From Pseudocercospora fijiensis CIRAD86 (taxonomy: Eukaryota; Ascomycota; Dothideomycetes; Mycosphaerellales; Mycosphaerellaceae), in contig NW_006921532.1 of assembly GCF_000340215.1 (NCBI RefSeq), forward strand, positions 2,583,337 to 2,647,336: a stretch of 64,000 nt of DNA, read 5' to 3'. The notes below the pieces were generated by a model, which worked only from the letters and a program-made list of their open reading frames with translations, had not been told where the DNA came from and made no database searches. How positions within the stretch are numbered: position 1 is the stretch's first letter; each line of letters starts with the position of its first letter. Positions 1 to 9,079 of the stretch are shown here, one piece after another. Position numbers and translations under genes: made by a program.

Positions 1-1706
1 ATGCTTATTAACTACCTCTGTCTAAGCAACGCCTACTATTGTTGCGTGCTTCGTATTGCTACTAAATCGAACAGAAATGTAACAGCCTTTATACTTAAGA
101 AGTAGGGTAGGGTCGTTGACTATATATATACTAGTACTAGAGTCCACAACCTAGTTAGTAGTACGAGTCGCTGCAGTAAGCGCTGTAGATGCCGCATTAC
201 TAACAGTAATCGCATTAAAGGCATAGTTGCCGCCTAAACTAGGTGCTAAATCCGGACGTAGATTGTTATAGAATAAGAGTAGTGTATTCTTAGCAAACAG
301 GCCTTGCGTACTAGGCTAGGGTTGCTGTTGTTGCTATATAGTTAGTCTACGCTGCTGCTACTGCTATTGCTGCACCCCCTTCTTCTTAGCCTTCTGCTGC
401 TTACGGCGTAGTCGGTCTTCCTCCTTTAGATAAGGGTACTTATTATAGCAGCGGTTAGAAGGATGTAACCCCTAACAATAGGCGCATTTCTTACGGTTAG
501 ACTAATAACTATTCTAGTTACTTCTACCGCGGCCCCGACCGTTGTTATTGTTATTGTTTCCGCGGCCACTACGGCCGCCTCGGTTCGAGTTACCTCGACT
601 ATTGCTATTGCCTTGTAGTTGCTAGCGCTAGAGACCGAAGAAACTATTATACTAGGCCTAGTTCAATTAAGCTATATTCTTATTAAGCAACGCGCTAATA
701 ATGTTGTTAAGGGTGCTATTATTAATAGTATACTCTAAGGCTCGCATTTGCTCTCGGCGTATCTATACGAAAGACTCGTAGAACGATGCAATTTGCATAA
801 TAAACATATAGATAGCCTGATATTAGCTAATAGCTAATTTAGTGTCCTTTAAGGCACCGAGCTTCTTCTTGTATTTATTACAGAACTTCTCGACATCCTT
901 GCTATCGTAGCGAAGGGTAATATAGTCCTAGAAGAGCATAAATTCAGTAGACCTACCTTTACTAGTGTACTTCTTATATAGATAACTCTATACTGCCTAG
1001 GAGGTGTCGAGTCTAAGCAACGACTACTAAATCTCCGATATATAGTTAGCGAATATCTACGTACGCGCTAACTAGTCCTTTGCCTCCTATTTATCTTAGC
1101 GGTCTTTAAATTGCTCCTATATTTTAGTAGACGACAGCTTGACTTTAGGCTTTAGGCGGGTCCCCTAGATATAGCGCTATACCTGCATGCCTTTAAGGGC
1201 ACCCTTAGCGGCGTAGGCCTATACTAGATAATTCTCCTTGTTCTTCAGCTTAGGAATATTGCTTATATAAGCGTTAGCGGTAGTAGGGGGAGCTATTGCT
1301 AATAGCGACGGCGAGGATGTAGAAAGAGACTTTAGACTTGTCTTAAGGGGCGGCCGATAGGCGCGCCTATATTGTATAGCGGATAGCCGACACTATTGTT
1401 ATGTAACCGACTCGAGTCGGACTAGTACCTACTAGAACACTCGAAGGGCGGCGAGGGTAGCGGCGACGATAATAGTGTCGGCGCAATTTTTAGTAACGAG
1501 TGCTAGCTACGCAGCAGTCGGAGTAACTATTAGAATACGTAGTAAACGTGTTGTGTACGTTGGAAACGTAGGGGGCTTATAACCACTTAATATAAACTGT
1601 AATGTATTTAGAAGAGGGCTAATCTATAGGAAGCCTAAAGATAAAGTGCGCAGTTTTAGCCTTAGGCATTATATACGTAATACTATATACACTACACACT
1701 TTAAGT
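1..1706 (-). mobile_element. Copia LTR retrotransposon copy A, partial, RIP-degraded
   Basis: This is the 5' part of a Copia element on the minus strand, cut by the left window edge. Read leftwards it has a 5' LTR (1585-1706), a primer site (1571-1584), a gag region and the start of the protease region. The gag zinc knuckle lies at about 425-500 and has the form C-x2-C-x4-H-x4-C (CAYC, then GLHPSNRC). The same order is seen in copies N1 and N2. Many Gln codons are now stops, so the frame is dead. The base pairs just outside the LTR are TTACC, the candidate target-site duplication; its partner is outside the window. Confidence 0.85.
1585..1706 (-). repeat. 5' LTR of Copia copy A
   Basis: This copy is 122 bp and aligns along its length with the 126-bp LTR at 41516-41641. 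It differs mainly by C-to-T and G-to-A changes and a few small gaps. It begins with ACTT and ends with AAGT. The primer-binding site abuts it at 1571-1584. Confidence 0.85.
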
Positions 1707-2399
1707 TTACCTTACCGTACGAAACCTCAAAACATACCGACCGACATTGTATATACACTAGGCGCTATACTAGGAAGGGTAATAACGAGACGATAGTCGA
1801 AACAGTCTAGTATACGAGCGAGATTACGATAACGTCGAGAGGAGGTCGTATACTTACCTTCGAGCCTATCGAGTCCTAGACTACGATTAGGGCTAGATTC
1901 ATCCTCTCCGAATCCTAGTAGTAGGAATTTATTATAGGGTACTACTACCTAGTCCTTACCTTTACGGAGTCTAAGTAGAAGGTTATTCGGAGATATAAGA
2001 ACATCGAGTATTAACCCGGAAATCTTCGAAAAGGCTAGCTAGGCGTATCTTTAGAAACCCGAGTATATAGAGCAGTTTAATTAATAGGTCTATAAGATAT
2101 AGTTCCCTTTATACTTACGTTCGAAGGAGTGTAAACTCCGGAAGTACTCGATACGATAGGGGAGTAAGGAGCGAACGGATACATTCTAGAAGTTCTTTAT
2201 AGAGGGGGCATTGCACCGTTATACGACTTCTCGACTTAAAGGTTAACTAGTAATTATCTACAACTTCTACGGTTTAATCTTGAAATACCCGAAACTAGAG
2301 GATAGGAACTTATCGCCTACGAACTATCTCTATTCTAAACAGTATCGGGAATCTTAAGGAAAGAGGAGAGTTAATATAGATACAGCGTTCTAGAAAGAG
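1707..2399 (+). other. Degenerate stretch upstream of the hAT transposase
   Basis: This stretch is AT-rich, TpA-rich, RIP-mutated DNA between the Copia copy A LTR and the first intron of the hAT transposase. Its last part is probably the 5' exon of the transposase, because a good splice donor (GTATGT) follows at 2400. I could not recognise a protein domain in it, and no start codon can be defended. Confidence 0.4.
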
Positions 2400-2478
2400 G
2401 TATGTCTTCTAAAATGCCGGCTATAGCTGCCGGCTATAGCTGCCGGCTACAGATTCCGGCTACCTAAATCAACCGTAG
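2400..2478 (+). other. Intron 1 of the hAT transposase, with GCCGGC repeats
   Basis: The intron has a GTATGT donor, a CTAAAT branch-like site and a TAG acceptor. Its body is almost entirely tandem copies of a short unit of the form TGCCGGCTATAGC, and one partial unit follows before the branch site. Confidence 0.65.
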
Positions 2479-3434
2479 AGATCTAGCTAATTATTATAGG
2501 CTACGCTTAAGGAAGCTCTAGGATTAAAGGCTACCGATTTCTCCCCCGAAGACTTTAAGCAACTAGTAAACGAAATGCTAGCTACAAACGGTCTTCCGGA
2601 AGACTTCTACGAAAGGGAGTCTATATAGAAGATATACCTATATCTTACAAACTACCCTCCCCTATTTCTCGGCGCGACAACCTAGCGTATTATATTCGAA
2701 AAGAACAAAGAGGCTACGTTAGACGATATTCGGGAGATCCTCCGTAATACTCGCCGAGTAGCTATTGCTATCGATAGCTAGTTAAGCCGGACTATAAGAG
2801 CCTCCTTCCTCTCGATTATACTAATACTTTATTAATTCGGATTAGAAACTCTAGGAACTTATAATCGGATTCCCTAAAATTCTAGGTTCCTATACTAGTA
2901 AGGATATAGCGAAGCTTGTCTATACGGCAATAGATAGGGTTAGCGTAACAACGAAACTAATCTCGATTACTACGGACAACGCTAGTAATAATCGAACATT
3001 GTATAAGGCGTTATATATACAATTCACTCGTATATATCTTTAAAATTACTAATTGTATCGATAGGGTCGAGTACGTAGAGGAGATTACAAGGTCTACAAT
3101 CTAGCTTAATCTTCCGAATATTAAGCTCGCTACGATTCCGGATACGCACGACAATACGCACGATAATAACGATAAAGAGGAGCCTATTAATAGCCCTAGC
3201 CCTATTAAATCGGAGCCGACGTCGTTGCTAGTTGCATCTCTATAGAAGTTTCCCTACCTTGCTTATATAGTTTAAATCGCGATCCGAGCCCTCTTTAAGA
3301 CGCTTAAAATTGCACTATTAAACGACGACTAATAGAAGATCCTAGATAAGGATAAAGCAAAGTCGAAAGTCGAGAAACTTATTGCAGTAATAAGACGGGA
3401 TAAGGCAGAGAGCCTCGCTCTCGTTTTGTATAAG

Positions 3435-3503
3435 GTATAACTTTTATCCGTAGCCGGTACCTATAGCCGGCAACCTAGTATAGTTCTAACTCTTTTTCTC
3501 TAG
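3435..3503 (+). other. Intron 2 of the hAT transposase, with GCCGGC repeats
   Basis: Removing these 69 bases joins LVLYK to LRRLAIY in one frame, inside the transposase. The donor is GTATAA, the branch site CTAAC, and the acceptor CTCTAG follows a T-rich tract. Two copies of the TAGCCGG unit sit at 3451-3472, in the opposite orientation to those in intron 1. Confidence 0.75.
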
Positions 3504-4846
3504 CTTCGTCGTCTAGCAATATATACGAACTCGAGCTTATAGAGATATAACCGATTCGAGGCTATTTAAAAGAACCTAATCGAGCGCCCTAAAACCGATG
3601 CCTAGAATATCGTATAGAATAAGCGATAGCAAAAGCGGCCTCCTTAGCGCCTACTCCGTTTTACCTAAGACGTTAAGACTCGGTTCGATTCGACTTTCTA
3701 TATAGTTACGAGGGGATGTACTTTATATACCGCTCTCGAGATCTATTAGAGTTCCGAGGGTATTAAGTAGCTCGGCCTTACCGCCGCCGAATAGCGCTAA
3801 GTAGAGTATCTCGTCGATATTAGTAAGTATTACGCGAAGGTTACTACTACGATTAGAAGAACCCGAGGACCGACGATCTACCTTGTCTTTACGTACTACA
3901 ACTAGCTCTTTAACGAGCTCGAGGAAACCGTAGCTAAGCTAGCTAAGAAGAGCGTTCCCTAGAAAGTAGCTATAACGAAAGCTATAGACACCTCCTATAC
4001 TAAGTTGTATAAATATTATAGTGCTACCTTTAACTCGTTCGGGGATATCTATAGCGTTACGTACTTGCTTAACCCGGTAGAAAAGGATATATACTAGTAG
4101 AGGCCGGAATAGAAGGCGGACGAGGTATAGCCGAAGCATTACTAGACTATTTTAGAAAAGATATTCTACGAGCGTCGGAAAGAAACTAGTCTAAATGCAG
4201 CTCCTATAAAGAAAAAGAAGGTTTAGAAGGCTCCGATATTATACCTGTTTCGTAGGTAGGAAGTAGAGGTAGAAGAGGAAGCAACTACTAAAGTAAATAA
4301 AGAAGAGTTCGATCTCTATCGGCGCGCGAGTAAGTATAAACCCGTAGGCTCGGAAAGAGGGCTAATAATCTCTAGATCTTACCGGTCTTCTAGACGAATT
4401 CGGAGACGATATTCTCGCTATATAGCAGCGGTTAGAGCCTAAGTTTCTAACGATAGCGTCGGTCGCTCGGGACGTCCTCGCTATCCCGAGCGTAGGTATA
4501 GGCTATAAGAGGTCTTTTAGTATCGCTCGTTACTAGGGCCGCTTTAATCGAACATACTCGCCTACTACCTTCGAATCTATTATAGTATTCCGATACTATC
4601 TCCTCTACTAGAATCGCTAAGGCAGGTTACTAAAGATTATACTAAAGGAGTTAATCGAGGAATTAGAAAACCTTAAGATCGAAGAAACCTAGGAGCGCGA
4701 AGAGAATACGAAATTTAGTTTAAGCGAAACCCTAATTAGCGATAACGAAGAGGAGGAGGGCGGAGGTAGAAGGCGATACCGGGTCGAGAAGCGGAAACGT
4801 ATATAGGCTTAGAGTAGCTTTAAGGAGACGAAGCGTTTACGTATAA

Positions 4847-5295
4847 GGTAATATAGCCGGCGTATATAGCCGGTATATATCCGAAATGTGTTTCGAATTC
4901 CTAGGACCTAAATAGACTAGTTGCTATAGCAACCGACCCCGCTTACCTGCGGACTATTTCTAATTCTCTATTCGCTCTTCCTCTCCTTCTTCCCTTTCCC
5001 TATATTCTTAAAGACAAATATACCTTAAGGATTCGGCTCTTCGGGCCTTCCTAAGCCGGCTGCCTCCCCTTCCTTAAGCTACTATCCTTTATTCGAATCT
5101 AACGATAACCTAATAAGGCGGTTTAATAGAAGACTATTTATTCTAGAAGGCAAGAAGTATTAATGTCTCCTTACGATTATATGCTTATTAATTTTCTAGG
5201 TCCTACCGATATACCCTCGTCGCCTAAACGCATAGATAAATATCTTTAGAGGCTAAAGGGCAAGGGTAAAGCAAGCTAAGTATAGGGAGACCGTA
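4847..5295. other. Spacer with a GCCGGC cluster, no clear gene
   Basis: A GTAATA donor-like site at about 4848 is followed by two TAGCCGG units (4852-4885). The rest is pyrimidine-rich and could be a promoter or leader for the H3-like gene that follows. I see no coding domain. Possible start codons have been lost to RIP. Confidence 0.35.
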
Positions 5296-5804
5296 GCGAG
5301 AACGAGATATCGGAAGAGTAAGGCTCTCCGTAGTATATACGAAGGAAGGGGGTTCCTCGGAAAATAGTACTAAAAAACAAGAAGGCTATAGGTAGATAGG
5401 AGAAGGCTAAAAAGAGTAGGCGGACGAAGACTATCGCGAAGAAAAGTTATCTTTCTATTAAAAGAAAGGGAATAAGGCAGGACTCGACGACAAAGAAGCG
5501 GCGCTTTAAACTAGGTACTATTGCCCTTCGCTAGATCCGGCTTTTCTAAAACAAAAGAGGGACCGAGCTTTTAATCCCTAAGACTCCCTTCTAGCGACTC
5601 GTCCGAGAAATTACATTAGATTTTCGGTCTAGTATACGATTTACGGCTAAGGCGATTAGTGCTCTTTAGGAAGCTACGGAGGCATTTCTCGTAACCGAGC
5701 TTAAGCTTTCAAACCTCCTTGCTATCTATACGAAGCGGGTTACTCTTTAAAATAAAGATATATAGCTTCTAGCTAAAATTCGGCGTCGGTTTATAGCGGA
5801 TTAG
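5296..5804 (+). pseudogene. Histone H3-like gene 1 (divergent variant), RIP-inactivated
   Basis: A single reading frame from about 5480 to 5804 gives a full histone-fold match to H3. It reads GTIALR-x-IRLF, then TELLIPKTPF-x-RLVREI, then SAL-x-EATEAFLV, then NLLAIYTKRVTL-x-NKDI-x-LLAKIRRRF, where each x is a stop at a position that is Gln in most H3 proteins. The five stops are TAG or TAA and fit CAG/CAA changed by RIP. Compared with canonical H3 there are two extra residues between alpha-N and alpha-1 (FQNKRGTELL against YQKSTELL). The upstream frame is Lys/Arg-rich, about 60 codons, and does not resemble the canonical ARTKQTARKS tail. It could be a specialised H3 or CenH3-like variant; the fold is certain, the subclass is not. 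Confidence 0.85.
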
Positions 5805-6335
5805 TTGGAAATTGTATTTAGTCGTTAGATTAACCTAGGAGGAGGCCTATTTTTGCATCCTTTTACCGGCTATAGGTGCCGGCTATATTTCTAATTTTAT
5901 CTCCGCGCCGTCCCTAAATCTAAGGTACGAAGTAGAAACCTAGCGCTCTATATTTACCCGGCTATTACAGAGACGAGCTATATTTAGATTAGTTTCTTCG
6001 TATATCGCGACCTAGCGGGTAGTAAGCGAAAGGGCGATAGAACGTTTATAATACGTCTCTATTTAGACCTAAAATATAAAGGTCCTAAGGAGCCCTAGCA
6101 TCCTAACTATAAGGAGATTCTTTAGTATTAGTACTTTGATCCTCTATACTACGAGGTAGATAGCAAGCCTACGAGAGAGAAACTTTAACGAGAAATTCTC
6201 TATAATACGTAGCGCTATTACATAGCTACAGATACGTACTAAGTCCGGCAACTCGAAGAAGAATTAAGACAGCGTATTAGCGACCGAGGAAGAGATCGAT
6301 AGTATACTAGTAGAGTCGAGGTCTTATAAGCGAAG
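5805..6335 (+). pseudogene. Unidentified RIP-degraded coding tract after H3-like gene 1
   Basis: After a GCCGGC cluster (5864-5885) a long plus-strand frame with few stops runs from about 5890 to 6330. It is hydrophilic, with segments such as LDLKYKGPKEP and YFDPLYYEVDSKPTREKL. I do not recognise the family. It could be a C-terminal extension of the H3-like gene joined by an intron over the cluster, or a separate gene of the same unit. The stops again fall at TAG/TAA, as expected after RIP. Confidence 0.4.
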
Positions 6336-7085
6336 CATAAGATAATATAGGCTCTTAGTCGTATAGAGTAACGTACTATATAAATAACTAGGCGTACTAC
6401 TCTTATTCACTTACGACCTATATCCTAGGATACTCTTCTTATACTTTTTATACTCTTTTCTAATACCTTACCTATAAGCGCTCCGCGACAACCGAGTGAA
6501 TATAAGCTATAGGGTTTCCGCTCGGTACCTTAGCCTCCGAGATAGGGCGGAGTTGAATTTAGAGCGATAGCCGGCACTCGTAGCCGGCATATAGAGACGG
6601 TAGTAGGCCTTTTCCTGCTAAATAACTAGCTTGTTTAGTATAGCCTACCTGATATTTCTTATATTTACTAGCAATAGGCCTAGGTTACTTATAAGATTAC
6701 TATAGCTAGTAAAGGCATTACTAAAGAATATCTATACTATAGTAAGATACTATTATTACGCCGGCTATTTATTAAAAGGAGGCTTTCGCCTATTACTATG
6801 CCGGCTATATATACTAGCTATATTTCAAAGTCTCCCGTACCTGCCTTTTTTAGCCGTACCTGCCTTTTTTAGCCGTGCCTGCCTTCTTTCCTTACTCTAA
6901 CGTTACTATAATATAGGCTTGCGCGAAGCTTACTCTATTGCCTAGCGACATCGCGATACTACCGCTATATTCAACCTTCGCATCGATACCTATACCTCTA
7001 CGCTCTATATCTACTACCTCCGTAATACCCTCGCTCCGCGCGCGCCTTCGTATACCTTCGTAACGCACTTTTTTCCTTAATTCGA
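6336..7085. other. Degenerate spacer with GCCGGC clusters
   Basis: The stretch holds GCCGGC clusters at 6568-6590, 6761-6770 and 6800-6812. It also has three tandem copies of a unit containing GTACCTGCCTTTTTTAGCC at about 6837-6882. I see no gene that can be supported. Confidence 0.4.
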
Positions 7086-7777
7086 CGACTTTTATAATAG
7101 CGAGTCTACTTAACTAAGTTACGACGCCTCGTAAGAAGGGACCTAGTGCTTCTACGGGTCGTAACAAGACCGGAAATAGTAGAACGAGTATAGTATATTA
7201 ACGTAAGAGGGCTGCTACTACTACCGCTAGCTCCGGTGCTAGAAAGGGCGTCGCGAGCAAGGCTCCGCGTAAGACAACGGCGGGCAAGGCTCTATACAAG
7301 ACGATAACTAGCGCTTCTACTACTAGTAGCAATCGTACGAAGCGTCGATAGCGCCTAGGAAGTAAGTCCTATTTATAGCCGGCAGTATAGCCGGCAGCGT
7401 AGCCGGTAGCGTAGCCGGCATTCTTACTATCTTTTTACTAATCCTTCTTTAGCCGTAGCCCTCCGTAAGATTCGGCAGTATTAGAAGAGTTCTTAGCTCC
7501 TAATCCGTAAAACTCCTTTCTAACGACTTGTTCGCGAAATTGCCTAGGATTATAGAACGGACCTTCGCTTCTAAGCCTCCGCGATAGGCGCCCTTTAAGA
7601 GGCTGCAGAAGCCTACCTAGTTCGTATCTTCGAATATATGTTTCTCTTCTACCTCTTTTCGGACTATACTAATACTATTTTAGCGGTTAACCTTATAGCT
7701 ATCTACGCGAAGCGTATAACGATTATAGACAAGGATTTCAAAGCACTCGATTAGATTCTAAAAGGCTAGAATGTCTA
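7086..7777 (+). pseudogene. Histone H3-like gene 2, two introns, RIP-inactivated
   Basis: Three exons give an H3 protein. Exon a (to 7361) is a long basic tail including APRKTTAGKALYKT. Intron 7362-7452 has a GTAAGT donor, a CTAATCC branch and a TTTAG acceptor; removing it rebuilds the H3 signature GTVALRKIR across the junction. Exon b (7453-7635) reads LLIRKTPF-x-RLVREIA-x-DYRTDLRF-x-ASAIGAL-x-EAAEAYLV, each x being a stop where H3 has Gln. A second intron (about 7636-7683) ends in CTAATACTATTTTAG; its donor now reads ATATGT, which is GTATGT with a RIP-type G-to-A change. Exon c reads VNLIAIYAKRITIIDKDF. The fold is close to canonical H3, but the tail is much longer than the usual 40 residues and differs from H3-like gene 1. 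Confidence 0.88.
7362..7452 (+). other. Intron 1 of H3-like gene 2, with four GCCGG repeats
   Basis: This is a canonical intron (GTAAGT, CTAATCC, TTTAG) of 91 bases. Four tandem TAGCCGGCAG-like units occupy 7375-7422. Splicing here is required to rebuild the GTVALR motif of histone H3, so the repeat is firmly intronic. Confidence 0.8.
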
Positions 7778-7992
7778 TATTCGAGACGGTACTAGGTAGG
7801 ATAGATGTTCTAGTAGAAAGGATATTCGTAGTGTTATCTATAAGCTTTTCTGTATATAAAATGAGCCGCTATTATACGGCGCTATATACCGCGCTCTAAA
7901 TACTCTCTAAGCATATATATATAGTATAGTATGCTTTATTAGCCGTACGGAATAGAAGTCTCCCAAAATCCCGTTAGTACTAAGGAGTAAAA

Positions 7993-8049
7993 AGGCCGGC
8001 TACGCTACCGGCTACGCTGCCGGCTACGCTACTAGCTACGCTGCTAGGT
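7993..8049 (+). repeat. GCCGGC minisatellite cluster H
   Basis: Four to five tandem units of about 12 bp (GCCGGCTACGCT and variants) lie here. The flank AGTACTAAGGA...TAAAAA on the left is shared with the cluster at 8862-8890, so the two are direct repeats of a larger unit. Confidence 0.8.
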
Positions 8050-8094
8050 TTTTTAAAGAACTAAAAGAAGATAGACATTCCGGTTGATTTGTAT

Positions 8095-8610
8095 TAGTTT
8101 AGATTTTTATAAAAAGAAAATAGGGAAAAATAAGGAAGGTTGAAGAGCCTAATAGTTATAGTTATAGGCACTATCCCTGTTTTCTAGAGCATATTATACA
8201 CCTGCCTTCGCAACTCTACCTAATACTCCCTCTAAATATCCTTATACTCTACCTACTAAAAATTCAACTAGGTACCTAGACCTATAGCTGCCTCTATATC
8301 TTTTACTATCTTCTATAGGTTGAAGGCCTCTTCTATAGCAGCCTCTACCTCCTTATACAACACGAAGTTACTACCTGCCCTACCCTTTATATCTCCTAAA
8401 TAACTAAGAGTTCCAAGGAACGAACTAGCATTCGGCCTTAGTATAGCGAGTGACTAGTAGAACGTTCTATAGAGCTGCCTTATAGCTCTTTTATATACTA
8501 TACCGATACCGAGGGAGGAGCTATCCTAGTACTTAATATTATCGAATAGTTCGGTAGGAAAATGTATAAACTTCTTAAGGAGGAGGACTTCTAGGGAAAT
8601 CGATAAGTTC
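8095..8610 (-). pseudogene. Unidentified RIP-degraded coding tract, minus strand
   Basis: Read on the minus strand from about 8600 down to 8100, one frame gives a coherent hydrophilic protein. Segments include SFLGTLSYLGDIKGRAG and EVEAAIEEAFNL, and the frame has TAG/TAA stops that fit lost Gln codons. I do not recognise the family. It could be a gene carried by the same repeat as the H3-like genes, or part of another element. Confidence 0.35.
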
Positions 8611-8637
8611 TACCTAGATCTAGATAAAGACATTCTG

Positions 8638-8735
8638 CTAAGTAGTTAGGGAATTGAACCGTAAACGAAAGGATAAAATTCATACCTAAGGAGTACAGTT
8701 TCCGAACTGAACTATAATGCCTTGTATATATATGT
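8638..8735 (-). other. tRNA-like Pol III promoter pair (possible SINE head or tRNA relic)
   Basis: On the minus strand a box-A-like TAGTTCAGTTCGG is followed about 41 nt later by a box-B-like GGTTCAATTCC. The latter differs from the consensus GGTTCGANTCC by one RIP-type change. A five-pair anticodon-type stem with loop TCCTTAG lies between them. The acceptor arms do not pair and the spacing after the anticodon arm is too long for a normal tRNA. A working tRNA is therefore unlikely, and a SINE head or tRNA relic is more plausible. Confidence 0.35.
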
Positions 8736-8861
8736 GTATGCTTTTGATTGGTTAGTGCCCTTAGCTGATTGTCTATAGATTTGAGGTTATATAAGTACCT
8801 TTATACAACTACGTAGCCTAAGTAGGATTCGAAAATTCTATAAGTACTAAGGACTAAAAAT

Positions 8862-8890
8862 GCCGGCTACGCTGCCGGCTACACTGCTGA
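8862..8890 (+). repeat. GCCGGC minisatellite cluster I
   Basis: Two tandem GCCGGCTACGCT-type units are followed by a degenerate third. The left flank (AGTACTAAGGACTAAAAA) repeats that of the cluster at 7993-8049. Confidence 0.7.
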
Positions 8891-8987
8891 GTCTTATAAA
8901 GGGCTTGCTTAAAGCTACGTATACATTCGTACACTTCTTAAAAACCGATAAATTATATAGTTCGAACCAGCTACTTATATAGTTGCT

Positions 8988-9054
8988 TAGCAAACCAACC
9001 CAAACCAAACCAGAGTTTCGGCTTAGCAAACCAAACCAAACCAACCCGAACTAC
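8988..9054 (+). repeat. CAAACC-rich tandem repeat
   Basis: Two copies of about 33 bp, each beginning GCTTAGCAAACCAA, are built of AAACC units. They retain many CpA dinucleotides in an otherwise RIP-depleted area. They sit next to the truncated left end of outer Copia element O. Confidence 0.7.
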
Positions 9055-9079
9055 TACGGGGTCTACGCTAGCGACCCCT

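Larger units (their letters stand above)
2343..4846 (+). pseudogene. hAT-family transposase, RIP-inactivated
   Basis: Read through its stops, this tract gives the order typical of hAT transposases. At about 2880-3010 is a catalytic-domain block ending in ITTDNASNN. At about 3660-4090 is a stretch with D-x-TRFDST and a YYSATFNSFGDIY-like block. At about 4470-4610 is the C-terminal dimerisation region (DVLAIPSVGIGYKRSFSIAR). Two introns are supported: 2400-2478, and 3435-3503, whose removal keeps the frame and which has a CTAAC branch site. One frame change lies near 2820. After the dimerisation domain the frame continues for about 70 codons into an acidic then basic tail, which is unusual. TAG/TAA stops mostly fall where Gln is expected, as RIP would cause. 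I found no convincing terminal inverted repeats. Confidence 0.8.

Noticed and set aside
3939..4139. 66-codon minus-strand frame
   Set aside because: It is antisense to the hAT transposase.
5296..5804. Calling H3-like gene 1 a centromeric CenH3
   Set aside because: Two extra residues before alpha-1 and a divergent tail are suggestive, but the rest matches H3 equally well; the subclass cannot be decided by eye.
8988..9054. CAAACC repeat as a telomere
   Set aside because: The unit is not TTAGGG/CCCTAA and it lies inside the repeat block.
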